Source of the DNA: Bacteroidales bacterium
GTDB taxonomy: Bacteria; Bacteroidota; Bacteroidia; Bacteroidales; Paludibacteraceae
NCBI GenBank assembly: GCA_900771035.1
Contig: CAAGML010000165.1
Coordinates: 1 to 5,751 of the forward strand
DNA: 5,751 nucleotides
Direction: 5' to 3'
Below the pieces are notes generated by a model. The model was not told where the DNA came from. It did no database searches and worked only from the letters and a program-made list of their open reading frames with translations. Below are positions 1 to 5,475 of this stretch, piece by piece; the stretch's first letter is position 1; every line of letters begins with the position of its first letter. The translations under genes were made by a program, and so were the position numbers.

Positions 1-1
1 A

Positions 2-265
2 CAAACCGCTGAAGAGTGGAAAAACTGCTGGAAATTATTTACCGAAAATTGCTGGATTTTTATTTGCCAGTTTCAAAAAATAACTGTAACGCTCCAGAAA
101 ACCGCAAACTTTGAAAAATTAACATTTTACACACAACGGATTCCTCTAAAAACAACTAAAAACGTCATACACACCAACCTGCTCATTACAAGCTGCAATA
201 CGTACTTTCTCCGTAGGCTGCCCGAAGGCTGCCCGAAGGCTGCCCGTAACCTGCCCGAAGGCTGA
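2..265 (+). other. Startless open frame at left edge, probably not a gene
   Basis: This frame is open from the window edge for 87 codons and ends at TGA 263-265, with no ATG start. The translation is rich in Cys, Trp, Lys and Thr, resembles no family I recognise, and has the AT-rich, A-rich composition of intergenic DNA. It runs through the 11-bp tandem repeats, which it reads in changing phases (LPEG, CPKAAR, NLPEG), unlike a protein repeat kept by selection. It could be the 3' end of a gene whose body lies outside the window, or chance openness on an A-rich, T-poor strand. I favour chance. Confidence 0.15.
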
Positions 266-267
266 AC
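213..267. repeat. Five tandem 11-bp units, consensus GAAGGCTGCCC
   Basis: Five consecutive 11-base units can be read directly: GTAGGCTGCCC (213-223), GAAGGCTGCCC (224-234), GAAGGCTGCCC (235-245), GTAACCTGCCC (246-256) and GAAGGCTGAAC (257-267). Units two and three are identical; the others differ at one to three positions. The block is GC-rich inside an AT-rich intergenic region. Each unit contains GGCTGCC, which is self-complementary except for its central base. The period is close to one turn of B-DNA. The unit length is not a multiple of three, which argues against a coding repeat. The function is unknown: slipped-strand expansion, protein binding or a dispersed intergenic repeat family are all possible. 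Confidence 0.85.
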
Positions 268-534
268 CTAATAAAACCCTATATCTCAGTCCGACATCAT
301 TTCCGATTTTTCCCTTCTAAATTTCCACGAAATCTCACCCAAACCCATCTGCTATTAGATAATTTCAAACAGCATCATTACTAACAGACCGCACACATTC
401 AGCGTTAAGGTTATTTTCCTGTACCCCACCCTTTCCCAACGGGCGATTTGGCAGCCACCTCCTCAACCGACAACGGAAAAAGATTATTTTTTGAAAAAAT
501 CCCCGAAAACGATGGTTATTTGACAAAAATGTTG
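268..534. other. Intergenic stretch with no gene seen
   Basis: Between the tandem repeats and the first promoter box I see no start codon followed by a useful reading frame on either strand, no tRNA-like ends and no strong terminator hairpin. Bases 421-480 are more GC-rich than the rest, but no frame through them looks coding. The stretch most likely serves as the upstream region of the gene at 573. Confidence 0.5.
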
Positions 535-542
535 TATCTTTG
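535..542 (+). promoter_or_regulatory. Bacteroidota -7 box TATCTTTG
   Basis: TATCTTTG matches the TAnnTTTG -7 element of the primary sigma factor in Bacteroidota exactly and lies 30 bases before the ATG at 573, giving a predicted leader of about 20-25 nt. The only nearby TTTG (519-522) is 12 bases upstream, closer than the usual spacing of about 20 for the -33 element, so only the -7 half is well supported. No other matching box was found before the next two genes, so it probably serves the 573-3009 unit. Confidence 0.6.
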
Positions 543-572
543 CAGGTTGAACGATAACGTAATTTTAGTGCT

Positions 573-1919
573 ATGAAAAAGGGCTTATTGACACTGTTAC
601 TGACCGTTACGACATTATCCGCCTATGCGCAGAACCATGTTACGGTCAGCGGTATAGACGTTGATACGGTCAAAGTATTCGATGCCTCCGACACTGCACA
701 CGTGCTCAGCCACGGAATACTGGCAGGCGTGGCGCAAGGCGACGCAGTCAATCTCCACACCGAGGCTCACTATGCTTCCATAAACGCAGACTCTGGCATC
801 GTCATCACCGTCACCTCGACACTCCAGGGCGCAGACGCATCATCCTACATCTTGGACAACCCCGTTGCCACACTGACAGGAAAAATCCTCAAACGCCAAC
901 TCTACCGCGACAGTGTAATCCTCGCTGACTCAAAGATTTACGACGGTAACGTCAATTGCCCGATCATTTTCTCCGGCATAGCACGCAACTATGTGACCCA
1001 CCATATCCTGACCACAATAGACTCATGTCTGTTTGACGACCCTAACGTGGGTGACAACAAACCGGTAAGAGTGATTTTCGGCATAGACGGCGAAGATTAC
1101 GACAACTACCTCCCTCCGCATGACACAATCCTCTATTCCTCCATCATTCCACGAAAACTCGTCACCAAAAACACTTCCATCGAGACACGCAAGCAATACG
1201 ACGGCACCACCAACGCACAAATCATCAGCCGGGGATGGTTCACAAATGTCCTTGAGGACGACAGCGTCAACTTCACTCTCTCAGCATATTACGAAGACAA
1301 AAATGCCGGCAAAAACAAAACCATACATACGCATTTCGAACTCTACGGCAGTGACACCGCCAACTATTCCGCACCAGACGACGGCCTCTATCTGAACAGC
1401 GAAATCACATTCATCCAACTGACAGCCATCGGCGGAGAGGCCGTGAAAAGCAAAACCTACGACGGCACCACCTCTTGCGAGGTGACCACACCCTCACAAC
1501 CTATCGGGGTTATCAACGGCGAGAGGGTCTATCTGAATACCATGGCTGCTTACGACACATCATCGGTCGGCAATAATCATGTCATAACATTCTCATACAC
1601 AATCTATGGAGATGACGCTCTTAACTACATTGCCCCTGCCGACTCTGTCTATTGCACCGATGGTGTCATCCTCGATGATGTGGGTGTTGACGATGTCGCC
1701 ATGCAGATAGCCATTGGACCAAATCCTTTCATGTCCCAAGTCCGGATACTATGCCCTACAGACGGCAATCACCGGATTGCAATATACAGTGCGTCAGGCG
1801 TTATGCTCAAAAGCGAGACATTCACCGGCACTTCTGCCACCCTCGATGTCTCACCGCTTACCCCCGGACTCTACCTCTTTGTCATTGACGGACGCACAGC
1901 CAAACTTATCAAAAAATAA
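573..1919 (+). CDS. Secreted YDG-repeat protein with T9SS sorting domain
   Basis: This is an exported protein of 448 residues, probably displayed on the cell surface or released through type IX secretion. Residues 1-19 form a Sec signal peptide (MKKG, a Leu/Thr-rich core, then AYA before Gln20). The body holds three clear YDG-type repeats starting KIYDG, KQYDG and KTYDG, with YDG at residues 123, 209 and 296. A degenerate unit has FDA at residue 36. The 86-87 residue spacing is very regular. Units end in a pattern like YGxDxxNYxxP (258-267, 345-354). Residues about 373-448 match the type A T9SS C-terminal sorting domain: IGPNPF at 381-386, a beta-rich middle, then PGLYLFVIDG and a basic end KLIKK. 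YDG domains occur in large bacterial adhesins, so adhesion is plausible but not shown; no catalytic motif is visible. The TAA stop overlaps the tsaE ATG by one base. A -7 box lies 30 bases upstream. Confidence 0.88.
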   Translation: MKKGLLTLLLTVTTLSAYAQNHVTVSGIDVDTVKVFDASDTAHVLSHGILAGVAQGDAVNLHTEAHYASINADSGIVITVTSTLQGADASSYILDNPVATLTGKILKRQLYRDSVILADSKIYDGNVNCPIIFSGIARNYVTHHILTTIDSCLFDDPNVGDNKPVRVIFGIDGEDYDNYLPPHDTILYSSIIPRKLVTKNTSIETRKQYDGTTNAQIISRGWFTNVLEDDSVNFTLSAYYEDKNAGKNKTIHTHFELYGSDTANYSAPDDGLYLNSEITFIQLTAIGGEAVKSKTYDGTTSCEVTTPSQPIGVINGERVYLNTMAAYDTSSVGNNHVITFSYTIYGDDALNYIAPADSVYCTDGVILDDVGVDDVAMQIAIGPNPFMSQVRILCPTDGNHRIAIYSASGVMLKSETFTGTSATLDVSPLTPGLYLFVIDGRTAKLIKK

Positions 1920-2323
1920 TGACAATCGAGTATAACATAACCCAAATCGACGATGTGGCACGCCGGGTAATACCATTGCTGCACTCTCGCCTTGTATGTT
2001 TCGATGCACCAATGGGGGCAGGCAAAACGACATTCATCAAGTCACTCTGCGCAGCGATGGGTACTGACCCTGACGAGGTTAACAGCCCGACATTCTCTAT
2101 TATCAACGAGTACCCGTCAGCCGAAGGAACAATCTTCCATTTTGACTTCTACCGTGTCAAAACCCCGCAGGAAGCCCTCGATTTCGGACTCTATGATTAC
2201 CTCGATTCTGGGTCATGGTGCCTAATGGAATGGCCTGAACTTGTCGCCGACCTTCTGCCTGACAACTGTCAAACCATTAAAATAGAGGTCATTGACAAAA
2301 ACACACGTCGAATAACTATTTAA
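1919..2323 (+). CDS. tsaE: tRNA t6A biosynthesis ATPase TsaE
   Basis: TsaE (formerly YjeE) is the cytoplasmic P-loop ATPase that works with TsaB and TsaD to add threonylcarbamoyl to A37 of ANN-decoding tRNAs. The 134-residue length is close to the usual 135-155. Visible motifs are the Walker A loop APMGAGKTT (30-38), SPTFSIINEY (56-65, switch-I-like), HFDFYRV (74-80, with the probable Mg-binding Asp76) and the family's EWPE (104-107) near the C-terminus. The first Gly of the usual GxxGAGKT loop is Ala30 here; Gly33, Gly35, Lys36 and Thr37 are kept, so activity is likely retained. The ATG shares its A with the stop of the upstream gene (TAATG), suggesting translational coupling. The next gene follows after 14 bp. 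tsaB and tsaD are not in the window. Confidence 0.93.
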   Translation: MTIEYNITQIDDVARRVIPLLHSRLVCFDAPMGAGKTTFIKSLCAAMGTDPDEVNSPTFSIINEYPSAEGTIFHFDFYRVKTPQEALDFGLYDYLDSGSWCLMEWPELVADLLPDNCQTIKIEVIDKNTRRITI

Positions 2324-2337
2324 AAAACACTATAATT

Positions 2338-3009
2338 ATGAAAACAAAACAGCTCCTTTTCTCTGTTCTTTTCGTTTTTGTCTGTCTGTTTGCGAATGCT
2401 CAGGCTACAGCCAATGAGCCCAATAGACTTGTTATTGCCAACCAAGATGTGAATGTCCTTTATCGTGGTTACGATAACAGATTGTGGATTGAAGTTCCTG
2501 GGGTTCAAACGTCTGAACTGGTTGTAAAGTCTGAAAACGCAACATTCGAGTTCAAAGATGGAACATGGTTCTGCCGTATTACAGACAATGTCCAAAATGT
2601 AAATATAAATGTTTATGCTAAAGATGGCAAAACTTTTTATGGTAAAATGTCATTTAGAGTGCGTTTTTTGCCGAACCCTGTTGCTTGTATAAAACTTGCA
2701 AACGGTGAATTGTGGACTGCTGACAAAGGTTATATAGAAAAATCTCAGTTTGAAGGAGCATCTGTTGTTGTTTCGTGTGGGTCTGAACCTCTTGATATAC
2801 ATATAACAATCACAAAATTTAGACTTTCTATTCCTGACGGTATAGGCGGTTTTGTCGAGGTTGCCTCTGATGACAATAAATTCTCAGAATCACAACTTAA
2901 AATGATAAATAAATTGAAGCCTGGTGTTGCAATTTCTTTGTCTCATATTGAATACACAGGGGCAAAATCTGGCAAGAATTTGCCATTTGCACCTATAGTT
3001 TTGAAATAA
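2338..3009 (+). CDS. Exported GldM C-terminal-domain-like protein
   Basis: This 223-residue exported protein resembles the C-terminal periplasmic half of GldM/PorM, the T9SS motor shaft subunit. Residues 1-21 are a signal peptide (MKTK, a Phe/Val/Leu core, then ANA before Gln22); Cys16 is not in a lipobox. Similarity, from memory of the family, lies in VLYRGYDN (40-47) with VPGV (53-56), which open a GldM Ig-like domain; in FRVRFLPNPVACI (106-118), like the FRVKxxPxPxA link to the last domain; and in the ending KPGVAISLSHIEYTG...LPFAPIVLK. Full GldM is about 500 residues with an N-terminal membrane helix and helical domain; both are absent and replaced by a cleavable signal, so this is not GldM itself. 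GC is about 37% (224 of 600 bases, 2341-2940, hand count) with many T-ending codons, unlike neighbouring genes. It lies 14 bp after tsaE. It might be an accessory or regulator of the T9SS, or a domain reused elsewhere. Confidence 0.72.
   Translation: MKTKQLLFSVLFVFVCLFANAQATANEPNRLVIANQDVNVLYRGYDNRLWIEVPGVQTSELVVKSENATFEFKDGTWFCRITDNVQNVNINVYAKDGKTFYGKMSFRVRFLPNPVACIKLANGELWTADKGYIEKSQFEGASVVVSCGSEPLDIHITITKFRLSIPDGIGGFVEVASDDNKFSESQLKMINKLKPGVAISLSHIEYTGAKSGKNLPFAPIVLK
2996..3003 (+). promoter_or_regulatory. Possible -7 box TAGTTTTG for nfnAB
   Basis: TAGTTTTG fits TAnnTTTG and overlaps the last codons of the upstream gene, 55 bases before the nfnA ATG at 3059. A transcript starting about 7 bases downstream would carry the inverted repeat at 3016-3041 in its leader. 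No TTTG sits at the normal -33 distance, and such a T-rich match can arise by chance in this AT-rich gene, so support is weak. Confidence 0.3.
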
Positions 3010-3015
3010 AGTTTT

Positions 3016-3041
3016 TTGAGACATGTTATGCTCTGTCTCAA
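3016..3041. promoter_or_regulatory. Perfect 8-bp inverted repeat TTGAGACA/TGTCTCAA
   Basis: TTGAGACA (3016-3023) and TGTCTCAA (3034-3041) are exact reverse complements separated by 10 bases, and lie in the 49-bp gap before nfnA. Beyond a T-T mismatch, the flanking T run (3012-3014) can pair with 3043-3045, lengthening the stem. No T tract follows the stem on the plus strand, so it is not a classical intrinsic terminator. It could be an operator for a dimeric regulator, a leader hairpin, or a weak stem protecting the end of the upstream transcript. It covers the upstream in-frame ATG at 3023. Confidence 0.6.
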
Positions 3042-3058
3042 TAGAAAAATATACACCG

Positions 3059-3883
3059 ATGAACAAAATCCTGTCAAAAAAACAGTTCTCAGAGAAGGTC
3101 TTCTCTTTCATTGTGGAAGCCCCTCTGATTGCGAAAGCGCGCCGTGCTGGCCATTTCGTCATCATCAGGATTGACCCGCATGGTGAGCGTATCCCTCTCA
3201 CCATCGCAGACTCTGATCCCATCAATGGCACAATCACACTTGTCTGTCAAAAGATTGGCGTCACCTCTACACGTCTTTGCCAGTTGAACGAAGGCGACTC
3301 TATACTTGACGTCGTGGGACCTCTGGGCAAGGCCACCGAAATACGCAAGTTCGGCACTGTCATCTGCGCCGGCGGTGGCGTGGGTGTCGCACCAATGCTT
3401 CCTATAATGAAAGCAATGCGTGAGGCTGGCAACAAGGTCATTTCAATTCTCGCAGGACGTACCAAGGAACTCATCATACTCGAAGAACAGGTACGTGCCG
3501 CCTCTGACGAAGTTATCGTCATGACCGATGACGGTTCGTATGGCAACAAAGGTCTTATAACCAACGGCATAGAAATGGTAGTTAGTCGTGAGCACATTGA
3601 CATGTGCGTGACCATCGGACCTGCGATTATGATGAAATTCGTCTCATTGCTCACCAAAAAATATGACATCCCGACTATAGCGTCACTCAATACAATCATG
3701 GTTGACGGCACGGGAATGTGTGGTGCCTGCCGCGTCACCGTCGATGGTCAGACCAAATTCGTCTGTGTCGATGGTCCTGAGTTTGATGCCCACAAGGTCG
3801 ATTTTGACGAAATGCTGATGCGTCTTGGTGCTTACCGCGACCTTGAGGCGGAGGCTATGAACAGATATTTGAACCAAAAATGA
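3059..3883 (+). CDS. nfnA: NfnA, FAD/[2Fe-2S] subunit of NADH-ferredoxin:NADP+ oxidoreductase
   Basis: The small subunit of the cytoplasmic flavin-based bifurcating transhydrogenase oxidises NADH and passes electrons to NfnB. I place the start at 3059 (MNKILSKKQF), where the family normally begins, giving 274 residues. The in-frame ATG at 3023 would add 12 unrelated residues and lies inside the inverted repeat. In order: an FAD-binding beta barrel with RIPLTIAD (44-51), an NAD-binding region with AGGGVGVAP (104-112) and TDDGSYGNKG (156-165), and a C-terminal [2Fe-2S] site with Asp216, Cys221, Cys224 and Cys236. The Asp plus three Cys pattern and spacing (5, 3, 12) match Thermotoga NfnA; the related dihydroorotate dehydrogenase subunit PyrK uses four Cys. 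nfnB starts 7 bp after the stop. These genes are often labelled sulfide dehydrogenase (SudB) or PyrK-like. Confidence 0.9.
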   Translation: MNKILSKKQFSEKVFSFIVEAPLIAKARRAGHFVIIRIDPHGERIPLTIADSDPINGTITLVCQKIGVTSTRLCQLNEGDSILDVVGPLGKATEIRKFGTVICAGGGVGVAPMLPIMKAMREAGNKVISILAGRTKELIILEEQVRAASDEVIVMTDDGSYGNKGLITNGIEMVVSREHIDMCVTIGPAIMMKFVSLLTKKYDIPTIASLNTIMVDGTGMCGACRVTVDGQTKFVCVDGPEFDAHKVDFDEMLMRLGAYRDLEAEAMNRYLNQK

Positions 3884-3890
3884 CGGAAAT

Positions 3891-5297
3891 ATGACAGCAA
3901 AAGAGAGAATGCAGATTGAGCGTGTCAGGATGAACGAACTCAATCCTGAATACAGAAGCCATTGCATAGAAGAGGTCAACCAGGGACTTACCGAAGATCA
4001 GGCTCGCCTTGAGGCACAGCGCTGCCTCGGCTGTAAAAATCCCCAGTGCGTTCAGGGATGCCCTGTCAACGTATCAATCCCTGAGTTTATCGCACACATT
4101 CAGGAGGGCAACTATCTTGATGCCGCATCAGTCCTTCGCCGCACATCCTCACTCCCTGCCGTCTGCGGACGTGTCTGCCCACAGGAACGCCAGTGCGAAA
4201 GCAAATGTATCCATCTGAAAACCGGCGGAAAAGCTGTCGCTATTGGCTATCTTGAACGTTTCGCCGCTGACTACGAACGCAATAACGGCAATTCCAAAGT
4301 GTCAAAACCTGCTTCTAACAGCATTAAAATAGCAGTCGTCGGCTCAGGTCCCTGCGGACTCTCCTTCGCCGGCGATATGGCAAAACGAGGCTATGAGGTA
4401 TCTGTTTTCGAGGCACTTCACGAGATTGGCGGCGTACTGAAATACGGTATTCCCGAATTCCGTCTCCCAAACAACATCGTTGACCACGAAATTGATCTTC
4501 TCCGCCAACTCGGCGTGACCTTCAATCCTGACACTATCATCGGCAAGACGATAACAGTTGACCAGTTGAAGGAGATGGGCTACCGTGCGGTCTTTGTCGC
4601 ATCTGGTGCGGGTCTGCCTAATTTCATGAACATCAAGGGCGAAAACCTTATTGGTGTGATGAGTTCAAACGAATACCTTACACGCGTCAACCTTATGGGT
4701 GCAGCTCGTGACGAGATGGACACACCGGTTCTTCGTGGCAAACGGGTGGCAGTCATCGGTGGTGGCAACACTGCGATGGATTCTGCACGTACCGCCAAAC
4801 GTCTTGGTGCCGAAATGGTTATGATTGTCTATCGCCGTTCAGAGGAAGAAATGCCTGCCCGCCTTGAGGAGGTTAAGCACGCCAAAGAGGAAGGCATAGA
4901 TTTCCACACGCTACACAATCCTATAGAATATACAGGCGACGAAAAAGGTCGTGTCCGTCAGATGCTCCTTCAGGTCATGGAACTTGGCGAGCCTGATGCC
5001 TCCGGCCGTCGCAAACCTGTCCCTGTAGAAGGAAAAACAGAACTTGTCGATGTGGATATGGTCATAGTCTCTGTGGGAGTCTCGCCAAATCCAATCATAC
5101 CTCGCACTGTGACTGGACTTGAGACCTCAAGGAAAGGAACAATCGTCGTCAACGACGACACACTCCAGTCATCCATCCCTACCCTCTTTGCAGGTGGCGA
5201 CATCGTTCGTGGTGGTGCCACGGTCATTCTGGCAATGGGTGACGGCCGACGTGCCGCCGCCGCTATGCATGACGCCATAACAAAAGGTGATATATAA
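3891..5297 (+). CDS. nfnB: NfnB, GltD-like flavoprotein subunit of the Nfn transhydrogenase
   Basis: The large subunit carries the bifurcating FAD and two [4Fe-4S] clusters. With NfnA it couples NADH plus reduced ferredoxin to the reduction of two NADP+, reversibly, in the cytoplasm. The 468-residue length is typical. The N-terminal ferredoxin-like domain has Cys45, 48, 53, 57 and Cys92, 96, 102, 106. The FAD Rossmann motif is VVGSGPCGLSFAGDMAKRGY (149-168), followed by the family's GGVLKYGIPEFRLP (180-193). The NADP-binding motif is VIGGGNTAMDSARTAKRLGA (288-307), and AGGDIVRGGATVILAMGDGRRAA (434-456, in part) closes the FAD fold. Alone it would be called the glutamate synthase small subunit, but no gltB is present and nfnA is 7 bp upstream, so NfnB is favoured. 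The TAA overlaps the ATG of the next small ORF by one base. Confidence 0.9.
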   Translation: MTAKERMQIERVRMNELNPEYRSHCIEEVNQGLTEDQARLEAQRCLGCKNPQCVQGCPVNVSIPEFIAHIQEGNYLDAASVLRRTSSLPAVCGRVCPQERQCESKCIHLKTGGKAVAIGYLERFAADYERNNGNSKVSKPASNSIKIAVVGSGPCGLSFAGDMAKRGYEVSVFEALHEIGGVLKYGIPEFRLPNNIVDHEIDLLRQLGVTFNPDTIIGKTITVDQLKEMGYRAVFVASGAGLPNFMNIKGENLIGVMSSNEYLTRVNLMGAARDEMDTPVLRGKRVAVIGGGNTAMDSARTAKRLGAEMVMIVYRRSEEEMPARLEEVKHAKEEGIDFHTLHNPIEYTGDEKGRVRQMLLQVMELGEPDASGRRKPVPVEGKTELVDVDMVIVSVGVSPNPIIPRTVTGLETSRKGTIVVNDDTLQSSIPTLFAGGDIVRGGATVILAMGDGRRAAAAMHDAITKGDI

Positions 5298-5413
5298 TGG
5301 CTGACAACTACCTCGAAAACCACTACGAAGAATGGCTGAAAAAGAAAGCCGAGTGGGAGAAAAAAGGAAAACCAAAACCAAAAAACAAAAAAACAAAGGA
5401 AAACGGGCAATAA
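5297..5413 (+). CDS. 38-residue lysine-rich small protein coupled to nfnB
   Basis: A short frame begins in the TAATG overlap with the nfnB stop and ends at TAA 5411-5413. The product starts MADNYLENHYEEWLKKK and carries 11 Lys, mostly in a KPKPKNKK-type tail, and 6 Glu. The first half should be an amphipathic helix; the tail is basic and probably disordered. There is no signal peptide or membrane segment, so it is likely cytosolic. The reasons to call it real are the start exactly at the nfnB stop, the same overlap as the pair at 1919, and the strongly biased composition. The N-terminal MADNYLE resembles short hypothetical proteins I associate with Bacteroidales, but I cannot name a family. 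It might help fold or regulate NfnAB, or simply share the transcript; a basic tail could also bind RNA. Confidence 0.6.
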   Translation: MADNYLENHYEEWLKKKAEWEKKGKPKPKNKKTKENGQ

Positions 5414-5428
5414 GTCAAAAAAAATTAG

Positions 5429-5436
5429 TACCTTTG
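5429..5436 (+). promoter_or_regulatory. Bacteroidota -7 box TACCTTTG
   Basis: TACCTTTG matches TAnnTTTG exactly in the non-coding gap between the small ORF and the gene at 5476, and is followed by CA, as is the box at 535. The expected leader is about 30-35 nt. No TTTG or TTG lies about 20 bases upstream, so the -33 half is not recognisable. It suggests the 5476 gene is transcribed separately from nfnAB. Confidence 0.6.
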
Positions 5437-5475
5437 CACGCTAAAACATACACATCATTTTAACTCAATTTATAT

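Noticed and set aside
213..267. CRISPR array
   Set aside because: The 11-bp units adjoin with no spacers and are far too short for CRISPR repeats.
1..572. tRNA or other structured RNA gene upstream of the first CDS
   Set aside because: No T-arm GGTTCRANNCC-like sequence or acceptor-stem pairing was found on either strand by eye.
1023..1220. Minus-strand frame of 65 codons inside the YDG-repeat gene
   Set aside because: It lies wholly within a well supported plus-strand gene and its translation has no recognisable feature; it is a shadow of coding bias.
2338..2403. Lipoprotein signal around Cys16 of the GldM-like protein
   Set aside because: Cys16 is embedded in the hydrophobic core with Val before it and no L-S/A-G/A lipobox; cleavage at ANA before Gln22 is more likely.
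3012..3045. Rho-independent terminator after the GldM-like gene
   Set aside because: The T run precedes the stem instead of following it on the plus strand, and on the minus strand the stem is followed by A residues, so it lacks the required U tract.
3247..3738. Minus-strand frame of 163 codons opposite nfnA
   Set aside because: It is the antisense of a clearly conserved enzyme; the Ser/Thr/Ile/Pro-rich translation reflects the codon bias of the sense strand.
3059..5297. Glutamate synthase or dihydroorotate dehydrogenase operon
   Set aside because: There is no large glutamate synthase subunit and no pyrD. The Asp plus three Cys cluster in the small subunit and its pairing with a GltD-like protein fit NfnAB better.
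4970..5410. Minus-strand frame of 146 codons with a hydrophobic start opposite the nfnB end
   Set aside because: The Phe/Leu-rich start is merely the complement of the AAA/GAA-rich small ORF on the plus strand, and the rest is antisense to the conserved FAD-binding end of NfnB.
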